A stretch of 45,194 nucleotides of DNA. Origin: a bacterium (GTDB lineage Bacteria; Vulcanimicrobiota; Vulcanimicrobiia; Vulcanimicrobiales; Vulcanimicrobiaceae). The stretch lies in contig JAJYMV010000059.1 of assembly GCA_021786705.1 (NCBI GenBank), positions 1 to 45,194 of the forward strand, read 5' to 3'. Within the stretch, counting starts at the first letter, position 1, and every line of letters begins with the position of its first letter. Shown piece after piece: positions 16,524 to 24,800 of the stretch. The translations under genes and the position numbers were made by a program. The notes beneath the pieces were generated by a model. It saw nothing but the letters and a program-made list of their open reading frames with translations, was not told where the DNA came from and searched no databases.

Positions 16524-16679
16524 ATGAGCCGGTTTTCACAGATGAGCACCGGGGGGAAGCGCGCTTGGGCGGTGGGGATGGTGCTGTTTTTCGCGCTCCT
16601 TATTTCCGCCATAGGCTACTCTCAGTGGTATGCAATTCACGTTAATGTCCCAAGGTACGAGAAGACCGGAGCGCCGTAA
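16524..16679 (+). CDS. Small single-pass membrane protein (51 aa)
   Basis: ATG at 16524 follows a good ribosome site, GAAGGA (16512-16517). The peptide has a short Arg/Lys-containing N-terminus, one membrane helix (AWAVGMVLFFALLISAIGY) and an outside tail WYAIHVNVPRYEKTGAP, so N-in/C-out topology is expected. The Trp/Tyr-rich helix end resembles small accessory subunits of respiratory complexes, but I recognise no family. An upstream in-frame ATG at 16485 would add 13 charged residues. The 186 bases between uspA and this gene hold no other convincing gene. Confidence 0.55.
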   Translation: MSRFSQMSTGGKRAWAVGMVLFFALLISAIGYSQWYAIHVNVPRYEKTGAP

Positions 16680-16725
16680 GCCGCCCCTGCATGACAACTT
16701 TTCCAATCGCCTGCCAAGGAGCCTG

Positions 16726-16761
16726 ATGACTATGGCGGTTTTTGCCTCCCGTGGGGCTTAA
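16726..16761 (+). other. Leader peptide or frameshifted 5' end of crcB
   Basis: AAGGAG at 16716-16721 precedes ATG 16726, which opens an 11-codon frame (MTMAVFASRGA) ending with TAA at 16761, inside the crcB gene. Removing one G from the GGGG at 16753-16756 would fuse it in frame to LKSVLTVAFGG of CrcB. It is therefore a coupling leader peptide, a slippage site, or an indel error. Confidence 0.45.
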
Positions 16762-17140
16762 AAGCGTTCTGACGGTTGCCTTTGGAGGGGGACTTGGGGC
16801 AGCTGCTCGCTACATCGTCAACTACATGGTGGTCCAGCGACTTGGCCCCGGATTTCCGTTCGGCACGCTGCTCATCAACGTTACCGGGAGTTTGCTGATC
16901 GGGATCATCGCGGAACTGGCCGCCACCCGAACGTTCGGGATGCCGTCATCCGCGCGTCTCTTTCTCGCCGTCGGCGTCCTCGGGGGCTATACGACCTTCT
17001 CGACCTTCGCACTCGATACCGTGACGTTGGTCGGCGATCGGGCGTTTGCCATGGCCACACTCTATGCGCTGGGGAGCGTGCTGCTCGGCGTTCTTGCCGC
17101 CTTTGCCGGGCAGGTGCTCGTGCGCTTCGCATTGCGATAG
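16742..17140 (+). CDS. crcB: CrcB/Fluc fluoride channel
   Basis: About 130 residues, four membrane helices, the normal size of a dual-topology Fluc subunit that exports fluoride. Family motifs are complete: GGGLGAAARY, FPFGTLLINVTGSLLIG with the pore Asn, and GVLGGYTTFSTFALD with the Phe box and sodium-site residues. The start is unclear: TTG 16742 and GTG 16751 are in frame but neither has a ribosome site, whereas a good site and ATG at 16726 lie in another frame one base out of register. No fluoride riboswitch could be recognised upstream. It is the first gene of the GC-rich right part of the window. Confidence 0.9.
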   Translation: MPPVGLKSVLTVAFGGGLGAAARYIVNYMVVQRLGPGFPFGTLLINVTGSLLIGIIAELAATRTFGMPSSARLFLAVGVLGGYTTFSTFALDTVTLVGDRAFAMATLYALGSVLLGVLAAFAGQVLVRFALR

Positions 17141-17274
17141 CGCCCGCCGCTCCCTTTGCGCGCTCCTTACATGCAGGGAGCAACTCCGCGTTTTTCCGCT
17201 GAGTTATGCTGCGAGGTTCCCACAGTGGGAGCGTTTTCGTACGCTGATAGTGATGTTGAAGAAGAGGAGCATTC

Positions 17275-17646
17275 ATGCACGATCGCGATTTGCTCGAGCG
17301 AGTCGAGGCGATGAGCGCACAGGAGATCGACGGGTTGCCCGTCGGCGTGATCACCTTGGGGCTCGACGGCAAGATCCGTCGCTACAATCGCACCGAGGCT
17401 GAGATGGCGCGCCTCGATCAGAAATCACAGGTTGGGCGGAACTTCTTCACCGAAGTCGCTCCGTGCACCGCGAACCCGGAGTTCCAGGGGCGCTTCCATA
17501 CGCTCGCCGGAAAGTCGAGCGGGGGCATCGAGACCTTCGATTACACCTTCCGCTTTGCTTGGGGCGCACAGCGAGTGCACATCACCTTCGTTCGAAAAGC
17601 GGGACGCGACGATATCGACGTGTCGATCACCCGCATGTCGGTCTAG
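17275..17646 (+). CDS. pyp: Photoactive yellow protein-like PAS photoreceptor
   Basis: 123 residues, the length of PYP, a soluble blue-light sensor that binds p-coumarate through a thioester. The signature GRNFFTEVAPCTANPEF is almost identical to the Halorhodospira protein, with the chromophore Cys at 64. By alignment Tyr37 and Glu41 match the chromophore-binding Tyr42 and Glu46; Thr50 and Arg52 are replaced by Ala45 and Leu47, which may tune colour or photocycle speed. The ATG follows GAGGAG (17264-17269). No tyrosine ammonia-lyase or coumarate ligase gene is in the window, and there is no output domain, so signalling must go through a partner. A strong hairpin follows the stop. Confidence 0.9.
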   Translation: MHDRDLLERVEAMSAQEIDGLPVGVITLGLDGKIRRYNRTEAEMARLDQKSQVGRNFFTEVAPCTANPEFQGRFHTLAGKSSGGIETFDYTFRFAWGAQRVHITFVRKAGRDDIDVSITRMSV

Positions 17647-17671
17647 AATCGGCTTTTTTGAGCAACATTTG

Positions 17672-17699
17672 AGGCCGCGCTCGCAGGAGCGCGGCCTTT
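17672..17699 (+). terminator. Intrinsic-type terminator after pyp
   Basis: A perfect 11-base stem (AGGCCGCGCTC / GAGCGCGGCCT, 17672-17682 and 17687-17697) with a GCAG loop sits 26 bases after the pyp stop. Only three T follow, so it is a strong hairpin with a weak T-tract. It separates pyp from the secreted propeller gene. Confidence 0.7.
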
Positions 17700-17750
17700 C
17701 CTATCGGACTCCCCGGGCTGAATATGAAGCTCTCTTCGAGGAGGAAGCCG

Positions 17751-20700
17751 TTGTCTCGCATACGCATTCGCTGGGCGCTCGCCGCCGCAGTTCTTTTCGC
17801 TCTTAGCCTTCCCTCGCACGCGCGTGCGGCAGTCGGCGTTACCCCGGCCCCGGCGAAAGCCGCCGCGAAGGCCTCGCCGAAACCGACGCCCACACCGACG
17901 CCACCGCCGCCGTACACGCAGATGACGTGGCGCGAGATCGGCCCCGCCGCAGGAGGCGGGCGCATCACCTCGGTCGCGGGTTCTGCGACCAACGTGAAAC
18001 TCTACTTTGTCGGCTCCGCGGGCGGCGGCGTCTGGAAGACGATCAACGGCGGTTTTACCTGGACGCCGGTCTTTGCGAATCAGAAGGTCGCGGCGATCGG
18101 CGCGGTGGCGATCGATCCCAGCAATAACAATGTCGTGTGGGTCGGGACCGGCGAGAGCAATCCGCGCAACGACGTCAGCTATGGCGACGGCCTCTACAAA
18201 TCGACGAACGGCGGGATCACCTGGAAGCGGGTCGGCCTCAAAGGCGTCCGCTCGATCTCGCGCATCGCCGTCGACCCGAAAGACGGCAACCACGTGGTGG
18301 TCGCCGCGTTCGGCGACCCGTTTCGCAACAGCGTTCACCGCGGCGTCTACGTGACGTTCGACGGCGGAAAGACGTGGAAGAAGACGCTCTATCTCGCACC
18401 CGATAGTGGTGCGAGCGATCTCGCGATGGTCCCGAGCGATCCGAACGTCGTCTACGCCGGCATGTGGGAGTTCCGGCGCAAACCGTGGACCTTCCGCAGC
18501 GGCGGCCCCAACGACGGCCTCTATAAATCGGTCGACGGCGGCAAGACCTGGACGAAACTCGTCGGCAACGGTTTGCCGGCCGGAATCACCGGGCGCATCG
18601 GCCTCGCCGTCTCGCAGAGCGACCCGAATTACGTCTACGCGCTCATCGAAGCCGCGCATGGCATTCTCTGGCGCAGTGAAGATGCGGGCAAGCATTGGAA
18701 GATGGTCAGCGATAACACGCTGGTCGATCAACGTCCGTTCTACTTCACGCACATTGCCGTCGATCCGATGAATCCCAAAAAAGTCTACGCCGTCTCCGAA
18801 CTCACCTCGGTCTCGACCGACGGCGGCAAGAAATTCCGCCCGATCGCTCTCGCCGTGCACGTGGATTACCACGCGATCTGGATCGCACCGAACGATCCGT
18901 CGCGCATCATGCTCGGGGAAGACGGCGGCTACGCGCTCACCGTCGACGGCGGTGCCAATTGGTTCTTCTCGAAGAATCTTCCGATCGCACAGATCTACCA
19001 CGTCGGGCTCTCCAACGAGAATCCATACGAAGTCTGTGCCGGATTGCAAGATAACAATGCATTTTGCGGGCCGGAGAACTCGCTCGATCCCAGCGGCCTT
19101 CTCAATAAATATTGGAAGGTGAGCGTCGGCGGCGACGGCGAGTGGTCGGTCCCCGATCCCTCCGACCCGAATTATATTTGGAGCGATTCCGAAAACGGTT
19201 CGGTCGTCGTGTGGAACAAGAGAACGCAAGATCAGTGGTCCGCGCAACCCTATCTTCAGGGCGTCAAAGAGCAGTACGACCTGCGCACGAGCAAATATCG
19301 CTTCAATTGGGATTCGCCGATTGCGTTCGCTCCGTGGAACCCGCATATCGGATGGGTCGGCGGCAATGTCGTCTTCCAGAGCACCGATCGCGGTAAGAGC
19401 TTCAAAGTCATCAGCCCCGATCTCACGTTGAACATGAAATCCCACCAGATTCCATCGGGCGGCCCGATCACCCACGACGTCTCGGGCGCGGAGTATAGCG
19501 ACACGCTGCTCGATATCGAGGGCTCGCCGGTGCGTAAAGGCGAGATCTGGACCGGCGCCGACGACGGCGTCATCGGCCTCACGGTCGACGGTGGAAAGCA
19601 CTGGAAGAAAATGCTGATTCCGGGCGTTCCCCCCTATGGGCGAGTCGAAACCGTCGCTCCTTCGCCGTTCGACGCGGCGACGGCGTACGTCACCATCGAT
19701 CGCCATCGTTCGGGCGACTACAAACCCTACGTCTTCGTCACTCATAACTACGGCAAGACGTGGAACTCGATCGCGAGCAACCTGCCGAAGAACGTTTTCG
19801 TGCGGACCATCCGCCCGGATATCAGAAACTCGTCCATCCTCTATCTCGGCAACGAAACGGGAATTTTCATCTCGTTCGACGACGGGCAGAAGTGGGAGAG
19901 CTTCAAGAACGGCATGCCGACCGTATCGGTTCGCGATATTCGCATGCAGCCGACCTTCGACGATCTCGTTATCGCGACGCACGGGCGCTCGCTCTACATT
20001 ATGGACGACATGACGCCGATCCAACAACTCGCTCGCGCGCAAGCGGCGGGTGGACGGTTCTTCCCGGTCCGCGTCTCCTACCAGTACACCCTGCACGAAA
20101 ACGACGAAGGCACCTACACGGATTTTGTCGGCAATAATCCACCCTACGGCGCCATCTTCGACTACTACCAAAAGATGGCAAATGCCAAGACACCGCCCTC
20201 GTTGCAGATCTTTAACGCGCGCGGCCAACTCATGCGTTCGATCTCCGGCACCCACAAAGTCGCCGGGAAAGAGCAATCGCGGCTCCCCAACGCCGTCGGC
20301 TTGAATCGGTACGTGTGGGATTACGGCACCAACGGCGTGGCGCTCTGGAAGGGCGCGGCGAAAAAGTCGTATCAAGGCTTCCCGGAGGGACCGGCGGTTC
20401 CGCCGGGCACCTATACCGCGAAGCTCACCTTCGACGGCAAGACCTACACGCGTCGCTTCGTCGTGAAGCCCGATCCGCGCTCGAAATTCACGCAAGCCGA
20501 TTACGACCGCACGTTCGCGTTTGCGATGAAGTATGAAGCGATGTTCGGGAAGATCGACACGATGCTGAACAATCTCGATACGCTCAAGAAACAGATCGAT
20601 GCGGCACAGAAGGCCGCGACGGCGAAGAAGGCGACCGGCGTTCTCGCCGCGCTTTCGGCGCTCTCCGGTCGTCGCCAAGGCATGTTCGATATCTTGACCG

Positions 20701-20948
20701 CGAACTACCAGAACGATGAGGATTCGATCGAACGTCCGGGTGCGCTGCGCGAAGATTTCGAGCAGCTCTACTTCGCCGCTCAGAGCCTCATCACGCCGCC
20801 GACCCTTGCGTTCGCGCATCGGCTCGACGGAAAATATGCCCGCGCCCTCGGGCAATACAACGCCTTCGTCGGTACGCTCCCCGCGCTGCAAGCAGAGATG
20901 AAGGCAGCCGGGCTGACGCCGATCGCAGGAATCGGCACCGTACACTAA
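17751..20948 (+). CDS. Secreted sortilin/VPS10-type beta-propeller 1
   Basis: A 1065-residue exported protein. TTG 17751 is preferred: GAGGAGG (17738-17744) precedes it and it gives a clean signal peptide MSRIRIRWALAAAVLF...HARA. ATG 17724 lacks a ribosome site and would add nine residues. A Pro/Thr-rich linker (PKPTPTPTPPPP) follows. The body carries 11 Asp-box repeats (for example STNGGITW, TFDGGKTW, SEDAGKHW, THNYGKTW) that build a ten-bladed VPS10/BNR-like propeller. Then comes an Ig-like strand block (PPGTYTAKLTFDGKTYTRRF) and a helical C-terminal domain. No sialidase Arg triad is evident, so binding or unknown hydrolysis is more likely than sialidase activity. Three paralogues lie in the window. 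Confidence 0.88.
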   Translation: MSRIRIRWALAAAVLFALSLPSHARAAVGVTPAPAKAAAKASPKPTPTPTPPPPYTQMTWREIGPAAGGGRITSVAGSATNVKLYFVGSAGGGVWKTINGGFTWTPVFANQKVAAIGAVAIDPSNNNVVWVGTGESNPRNDVSYGDGLYKSTNGGITWKRVGLKGVRSISRIAVDPKDGNHVVVAAFGDPFRNSVHRGVYVTFDGGKTWKKTLYLAPDSGASDLAMVPSDPNVVYAGMWEFRRKPWTFRSGGPNDGLYKSVDGGKTWTKLVGNGLPAGITGRIGLAVSQSDPNYVYALIEAAHGILWRSEDAGKHWKMVSDNTLVDQRPFYFTHIAVDPMNPKKVYAVSELTSVSTDGGKKFRPIALAVHVDYHAIWIAPNDPSRIMLGEDGGYALTVDGGANWFFSKNLPIAQIYHVGLSNENPYEVCAGLQDNNAFCGPENSLDPSGLLNKYWKVSVGGDGEWSVPDPSDPNYIWSDSENGSVVVWNKRTQDQWSAQPYLQGVKEQYDLRTSKYRFNWDSPIAFAPWNPHIGWVGGNVVFQSTDRGKSFKVISPDLTLNMKSHQIPSGGPITHDVSGAEYSDTLLDIEGSPVRKGEIWTGADDGVIGLTVDGGKHWKKMLIPGVPPYGRVETVAPSPFDAATAYVTIDRHRSGDYKPYVFVTHNYGKTWNSIASNLPKNVFVRTIRPDIRNSSILYLGNETGIFISFDDGQKWESFKNGMPTVSVRDIRMQPTFDDLVIATHGRSLYIMDDMTPIQQLARAQAAGGRFFPVRVSYQYTLHENDEGTYTDFVGNNPPYGAIFDYYQKMANAKTPPSLQIFNARGQLMRSISGTHKVAGKEQSRLPNAVGLNRYVWDYGTNGVALWKGAAKKSYQGFPEGPAVPPGTYTAKLTFDGKTYTRRFVVKPDPRSKFTQADYDRTFAFAMKYEAMFGKIDTMLNNLDTLKKQIDAAQKAATAKKATGVLAALSALSGRRQGMFDILTANYQNDEDSIERPGALREDFEQLYFAAQSLITPPTLAFAHRLDGKYARALGQYNAFVGTLPALQAEMKAAGLTPIAGIGTVH

Positions 20949-20973
20949 ACGCGATACTTGTGGAGGAGAAAAG

Positions 20974-23900
20974 ATGAAGATACGGTTTCTCGCGATGGGG
21001 GCGTTGCTCGCAGCCGGAAGTTTCCTTCCGGCTGCGGCGGCGACCGCACCGTACGCACGCATGAAATGGCGGGAGATCGGCCCGGCGATCGCCGGCGGTC
21101 GCGTCTCCTCGGTGGCGGGGACGGCGCAGAACGCCGATCTCTACGTTATCGGTACCGCAGGCGGCGGAGTGTGGAAGAGTGCGAACGGCGGCGCGACCTG
21201 GAAACCGATCTTTACGAAAGAACCGACCGGAGCGATCGGCGCGGTCGCCATCGACCCGAGCAATCAGAACGTTCTTTGGGTCGGCACCGGCGAGAGCAAC
21301 CCGCGCAACGACGTCTCGTTCGGTACGGGCCTCTATAAAAGCACCAACGGCGGAAAAACGTGGGCGCGCGTCGGCCTCGCATTGACGCGGCATATCTCGC
21401 GCATCGCGATCGACCCGAAGGATCCCGAGCACGTCGTGGTCGGCGCCTCCGGCGATCCATTCGCCGATTCCGTTCATCGCGGCGTCTACGTCACGTTCGA
21501 CGGCGGAAAAACGTGGAGCAAGTCACTTTATATCGGCCCGAGCAGCGGCGCGAGCGATATTGCGATGGATCCCGCCGATCCGAATATCGTCTATGCGGGG
21601 ATGTGGCAATTTCGTCGGAAGCCGTGGACCTTTCACTCCGGCGGCCCCAACGACGGCATTTATAAATCGACCGACGGCGGAAAGACCTGGACGAAACTCG
21701 TCGGCAACGGCCTTCCCGCCGGGTACGAGGGGCGCATCGGCCTCGCCATCGCGCCGAGCGATCCGGCGCGCGTCTATGCGTTGATCGAAGCGAAGGGCGG
21801 CATTCTCTGGCGCAGCGACGACGCGGGCGCGCATTGGAAGATGATGACCGACAACACGTTGGTCGATCAACGTCCGTTCTACTTCACGCATATTGCGGTC
21901 GATCCGAAGAATGCGAACCGGGTCTACGGCGTCTCCGAAATGCTTTCGGTCAGTACCGACGGCGGCAAAAAATTCAAACGCATCGCCAAAGGCGTCCACG
22001 TCGATTATCACGCGATTTGGATCGCTCCGAACGACGGCAATCGCATCATCGTCGGCGAGGACGGCGGTTACGCCCTGACGCTCGACGGCGGTAAGGCGTG
22101 GTCGTTCGCGCGGAATCTCCCCATCGGCCAGGTCTATCACGTCGGCCTCTCCAACGGGAATCCGTATCTCGTCTGCGGCGGTTGGCAAGATAACAGCGGT
22201 TGGTGCGGGCCTTCGAACTCGCGCGATCCGCAGGGGATCAAGAACCGTCGTTGGTTCCAAGTGGTCGGCGGCGACGGCATGTGGGCCGTTCCCGATCCAA
22301 GCAACGCGAATTTCGTCGTCGCCGATCTCGAAGACGGCTATGTTAACGTCTTCAACCGAAATGCTCGGCTCTTCCGCTTTATCAATCCGTATTTCGAACC
22401 GGGGCTCTCGATCTTCGACCTCAATAAGAAACCCTATCGCTTCAACTGGGATTCGCCGATCGCGTTCGCACCGTGGAACGGGCATATCTTGTGGTACGGC
22501 GGGAATGTCGTCTTTCAAAGCACCGATCGGGGCCAAACGTGGCAACCGATCAGCCCCGACCTCACGCGTAATATCAAATCGCACCAGTTGCCCGCAGGCG
22601 GCCCGCTCGCACACGACGTTTCGGGTGCCGAGTATAGCGACACCATTCTCGATATCGAAGGCTCCTCGGCCGCACCCGGCGAGATCTGGGTTGGAACCGA
22701 CGACGGCCTCGTGCAGCTCACGCGCGACGGCGGCAAACATTGGAGCAACGTCACGCCGAAGGGCGCGCCGGAGTTCGCTCGCGTGGAAACGGTCGCTCCC
22801 TCGGCGCTCGACCCCGCGACTGCCTACGCCTCGTTCGACGATCATCGGATGGGCGATTACGCGCCGTATCTCTACGTAACGCACGACTACGGAAAAGCCT
22901 GGAAGAAAATCGTTCGTGGATTGCCGAGCGATATCTACACGCGGACGATTCGCCCCGACATCCACAACAAAAACCTGCTCTTCGCCGGAAACGAAGAGGG
23001 CATTTTTATCAGCTTCAACGGCGGCGACTCCTGGAAGCCGTTCTCGCTGAACATCCCGGCGGTATCGGTACGCGATATTCGCATTCAACCGACTTTCGAC
23101 GATCTGGTGATCGGCACGCACGGGCGCGCGATTTGGATCCTCGACGATATCGCGGCGCTGCAGAACCTCTCGGCGGCGCAATCGAAGGGAGCGATGCTCT
23201 TCCCGGTGCGCACGGCCTACGAATACATCATGCATAGCAACGACGAGAATCTGTACACGCGCTATGCGGCGAAGAACCCGCCCTACGGAGCGATCCTCGA
23301 TTTCTACCAAAAAGCTCCGCAGAAAAAGGCGCCGGTCGTCCAGGTGCTCGACGCTCGGGGGCGCGTGATTCGCACGATTTCGGGAAGCATCAAGATCGGC
23401 AAGAAGAAGATCTCGCTCGTTCCGAATAAGGCCGGCATCAATCGCGTCGTGTGGGATTTCCACGAAAACGGCGTGACGCGCTGGATGGGCGCGGCACGCA
23501 AGCAGTATCGCGGCCCGAAAGAGGGACTGACCGTTCTCCCCGGCCGTTACACGGCGCGGATCGTCCTCGACGGCCGCACCCTTACCCAGTCTTTTTCGGT
23601 GAAGCCCGATCCGCAGACGCCGTATACGCTCGCGCAGATGCGAGCCGGGTATCGAATCGGCAAACACTTCCTCGAAATGTCCGGGAAGATCAATGCGGTG
23701 CTCGATGCGCTCGACGCGCAGAAGATCGCACTTAACAAGGCCTACGCGATCGCGCGTTCCGCCGATAACGCTCCGCGCCTCGCCGCGCTCTCGGCGGCGA
23801 TGAAGGAGCACGATGCGATCTTTGCGACTTTTACCGCAAACTATCAAAACGATGAGGATTCCATCCAGCGCCCGGGCGCCCTGCGAGAAGCGGTGCCCGG

Positions 23901-24048
23901 CGGCTTCTTCCTCGGCGGAAACTCGCCGCCGACGGCATCGTTACTTGCATACGCGAGGCACCTCGATGTACGCTTTGCTGCGGCGATGGATGCATACCAT
24001 CGTTACCTGGCGACGGTTATCAAACCGCTGGGGTTGCAGATAAAGTGA
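20974..24048 (+). CDS. Secreted sortilin/VPS10-type beta-propeller 2
   Basis: 1024 residues, starting at ATG 20974 behind GGAGGAG. Signal peptide MKIRFLAMGALLAAG...AAA. It is co-linear with propeller 1 and very similar throughout (WREIGPAIAGGRVSSVAG, GTGESNPRNDVSFG, VDQRPFYFTHIAVDP, RFNWDSPIAFAPWN), with 11 Asp-boxes, the same Ig-like block and the same helical C-terminus with NYQNDEDSIQRPGALRE. It lacks the Pro-rich linker of propeller 1. It lies 25 bases after propeller 1, so the two are one transcription unit created by tandem duplication. DUF302 follows 12 bases later. Confidence 0.88.
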   Translation: MKIRFLAMGALLAAGSFLPAAAATAPYARMKWREIGPAIAGGRVSSVAGTAQNADLYVIGTAGGGVWKSANGGATWKPIFTKEPTGAIGAVAIDPSNQNVLWVGTGESNPRNDVSFGTGLYKSTNGGKTWARVGLALTRHISRIAIDPKDPEHVVVGASGDPFADSVHRGVYVTFDGGKTWSKSLYIGPSSGASDIAMDPADPNIVYAGMWQFRRKPWTFHSGGPNDGIYKSTDGGKTWTKLVGNGLPAGYEGRIGLAIAPSDPARVYALIEAKGGILWRSDDAGAHWKMMTDNTLVDQRPFYFTHIAVDPKNANRVYGVSEMLSVSTDGGKKFKRIAKGVHVDYHAIWIAPNDGNRIIVGEDGGYALTLDGGKAWSFARNLPIGQVYHVGLSNGNPYLVCGGWQDNSGWCGPSNSRDPQGIKNRRWFQVVGGDGMWAVPDPSNANFVVADLEDGYVNVFNRNARLFRFINPYFEPGLSIFDLNKKPYRFNWDSPIAFAPWNGHILWYGGNVVFQSTDRGQTWQPISPDLTRNIKSHQLPAGGPLAHDVSGAEYSDTILDIEGSSAAPGEIWVGTDDGLVQLTRDGGKHWSNVTPKGAPEFARVETVAPSALDPATAYASFDDHRMGDYAPYLYVTHDYGKAWKKIVRGLPSDIYTRTIRPDIHNKNLLFAGNEEGIFISFNGGDSWKPFSLNIPAVSVRDIRIQPTFDDLVIGTHGRAIWILDDIAALQNLSAAQSKGAMLFPVRTAYEYIMHSNDENLYTRYAAKNPPYGAILDFYQKAPQKKAPVVQVLDARGRVIRTISGSIKIGKKKISLVPNKAGINRVVWDFHENGVTRWMGAARKQYRGPKEGLTVLPGRYTARIVLDGRTLTQSFSVKPDPQTPYTLAQMRAGYRIGKHFLEMSGKINAVLDALDAQKIALNKAYAIARSADNAPRLAALSAAMKEHDAIFATFTANYQNDEDSIQRPGALREAVPGGFFLGGNSPPTASLLAYARHLDVRFAAAMDAYHRYLATVIKPLGLQIK

Positions 24049-24060
24049 GGCGAATTACTC

Positions 24061-24450
24061 GTGAAATACGGACACGAAACCGTCGTCGAAGGTAACTTCG
24101 AAGAAGTCATCGATCGCACGAAAGCCGCGCTGGCGCAGCGCGGCTTCGGCGTTTTATCCGAGATCGATGTTGCCGCGACGCTCAAGAAAAAGATCGGTGC
24201 CGATATGGAGCCCTACGTCATCCTCGGCGCCTGTAACCCGACCTTTGCCCACCAAGCGCTGCAGCGCGAGCCCGATCTCGGGCTTTTGCTGCCGTGCAAC
24301 GTCGTGGTCATGCAGAAGGACGGCAAGACCTATGTCAAGGCGATCGATGCCGGCGCAATGCTCGGCGTGACCGGGAATACCGAGCTCGTTGGGGTCGCCG
24401 ACGAGGTTGATTCCCTCCTCAAGGAGACGTTAGGCGCACTCAACGGGTGA
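24061..24450 (+). CDS. DUF302 family protein
   Basis: 129 residues matching the DUF302 fold (MKYGHETVVEGNFEEVIDRTK at the start; LKKKIGADMEPYVILGACNP; PCNVVVMQKDGKTYVKAID). The YVILGACNP segment, with its Cys, is the best conserved part of the family, and LLLPCNVVV adds a second Cys. The function is unknown; members are often next to redox, metal or sulfur genes. It starts at GTG 24061 shortly after propeller 2. The next gene is an ArsR regulator whose operator begins 15 bases after this stop. Confidence 0.85.
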   Translation: MKYGHETVVEGNFEEVIDRTKAALAQRGFGVLSEIDVAATLKKKIGADMEPYVILGACNPTFAHQALQREPDLGLLLPCNVVVMQKDGKTYVKAIDAGAMLGVTGNTELVGVADEVDSLLKETLGALNG

Positions 24451-24464
24451 TCTTGTATTCATAA

Positions 24465-24488
24465 ATCTGAATATGCTAATATTCAGAT
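24465..24488. promoter_or_regulatory. ArsR/SmtB-type operator palindrome
   Basis: A perfect 9-base inverted repeat ATCTGAATA-N6-TATTCAGAT ends directly before the GTG start of the ArsR-family gene. Its AT-rich arms with TTCA/TGAA match operators of ArsR/SmtB repressors. Because it abuts the start codon, transcription probably begins within or at its edge, giving a near-leaderless message that the repressor would block. Confidence 0.75.
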
Positions 24489-24800
24489 GTGCTTCGGAAC
24501 TTCAAGGCGGATCTCTTTAAGACGCTCGCGCATCCCGCGCGGATCCGCCTCCTCGATGCCCTTCGCGAGGGTGAAAAAACCGTCGTCGAGCTCCAACAGC
24601 TGCTCGACCTCGGCCAACCCTCGGTTTCGCAGCATCTCGCCACGCTGCGCGGCAAGGGGCTCGTCGTCGCCCGTCGCGAGGGGCTTTTCGTCCGCTATAG
24701 CGTCGCGGACCAGCGGCTCTGGGATCTCCTCGATGCCGCGCGTGATTTTTGCGACCGGCTCCTGCGCGAGCAGCGCGCGAACTTCGAAGCGCAGAGCTAG
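24489..24800 (+). CDS. ArsR-family winged-helix repressor
   Basis: 103 residues with the ArsR/SmtB winged helix: LFKTLAHPARIRLLDAL, recognition helix region LGQPSVSQHLATLRGKGLV, and wing ARREGLFVRYSV. The alpha-3 ELCVCDL metal site is absent; the motif reads VVELQQLLDL, and the only Cys is in the C-terminal helix (DFCDRLL). It is therefore not a classic arsenic or zinc sensor and may respond to redox state, sulfide or another signal. GTG 24489 has no ribosome site and abuts the operator, which fits leaderless translation. Its TAG shares a base with the GTG of hyfB2 (TAGTG), so it is the first gene of hyf cluster 2 and probably controls it. Confidence 0.85.
   Translation: MLRNFKADLFKTLAHPARIRLLDALREGEKTVVELQQLLDLGQPSVSQHLATLRGKGLVVARREGLFVRYSVADQRLWDLLDAARDFCDRLLREQRANFEAQS

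Noticed and set aside
16640-16741. Fluoride riboswitch upstream of crcB
   Set aside because: CTGATGACTATGGCGG recalls part of the consensus, but the paired GGxGATGG and AACCGCC elements in the right order are not found. A covariance-model search would settle it.
17149-17181. Terminator hairpin after crcB (GCTCCC/GGGAGC)
   Set aside because: The stem is only six bases with a 21-base loop and there is no T-run directly after it.
17643-21062. Antisense open frame of 1139 codons opposite propeller 1
   Set aside because: It is Arg/Asp/Val-rich shadow sequence produced by strong codon bias on the coding strand. The plus strand has a signal peptide, ribosome site and family domains. The same applies to the antisense frames at 21523-23847 and 34594-38529 (1311 codons).
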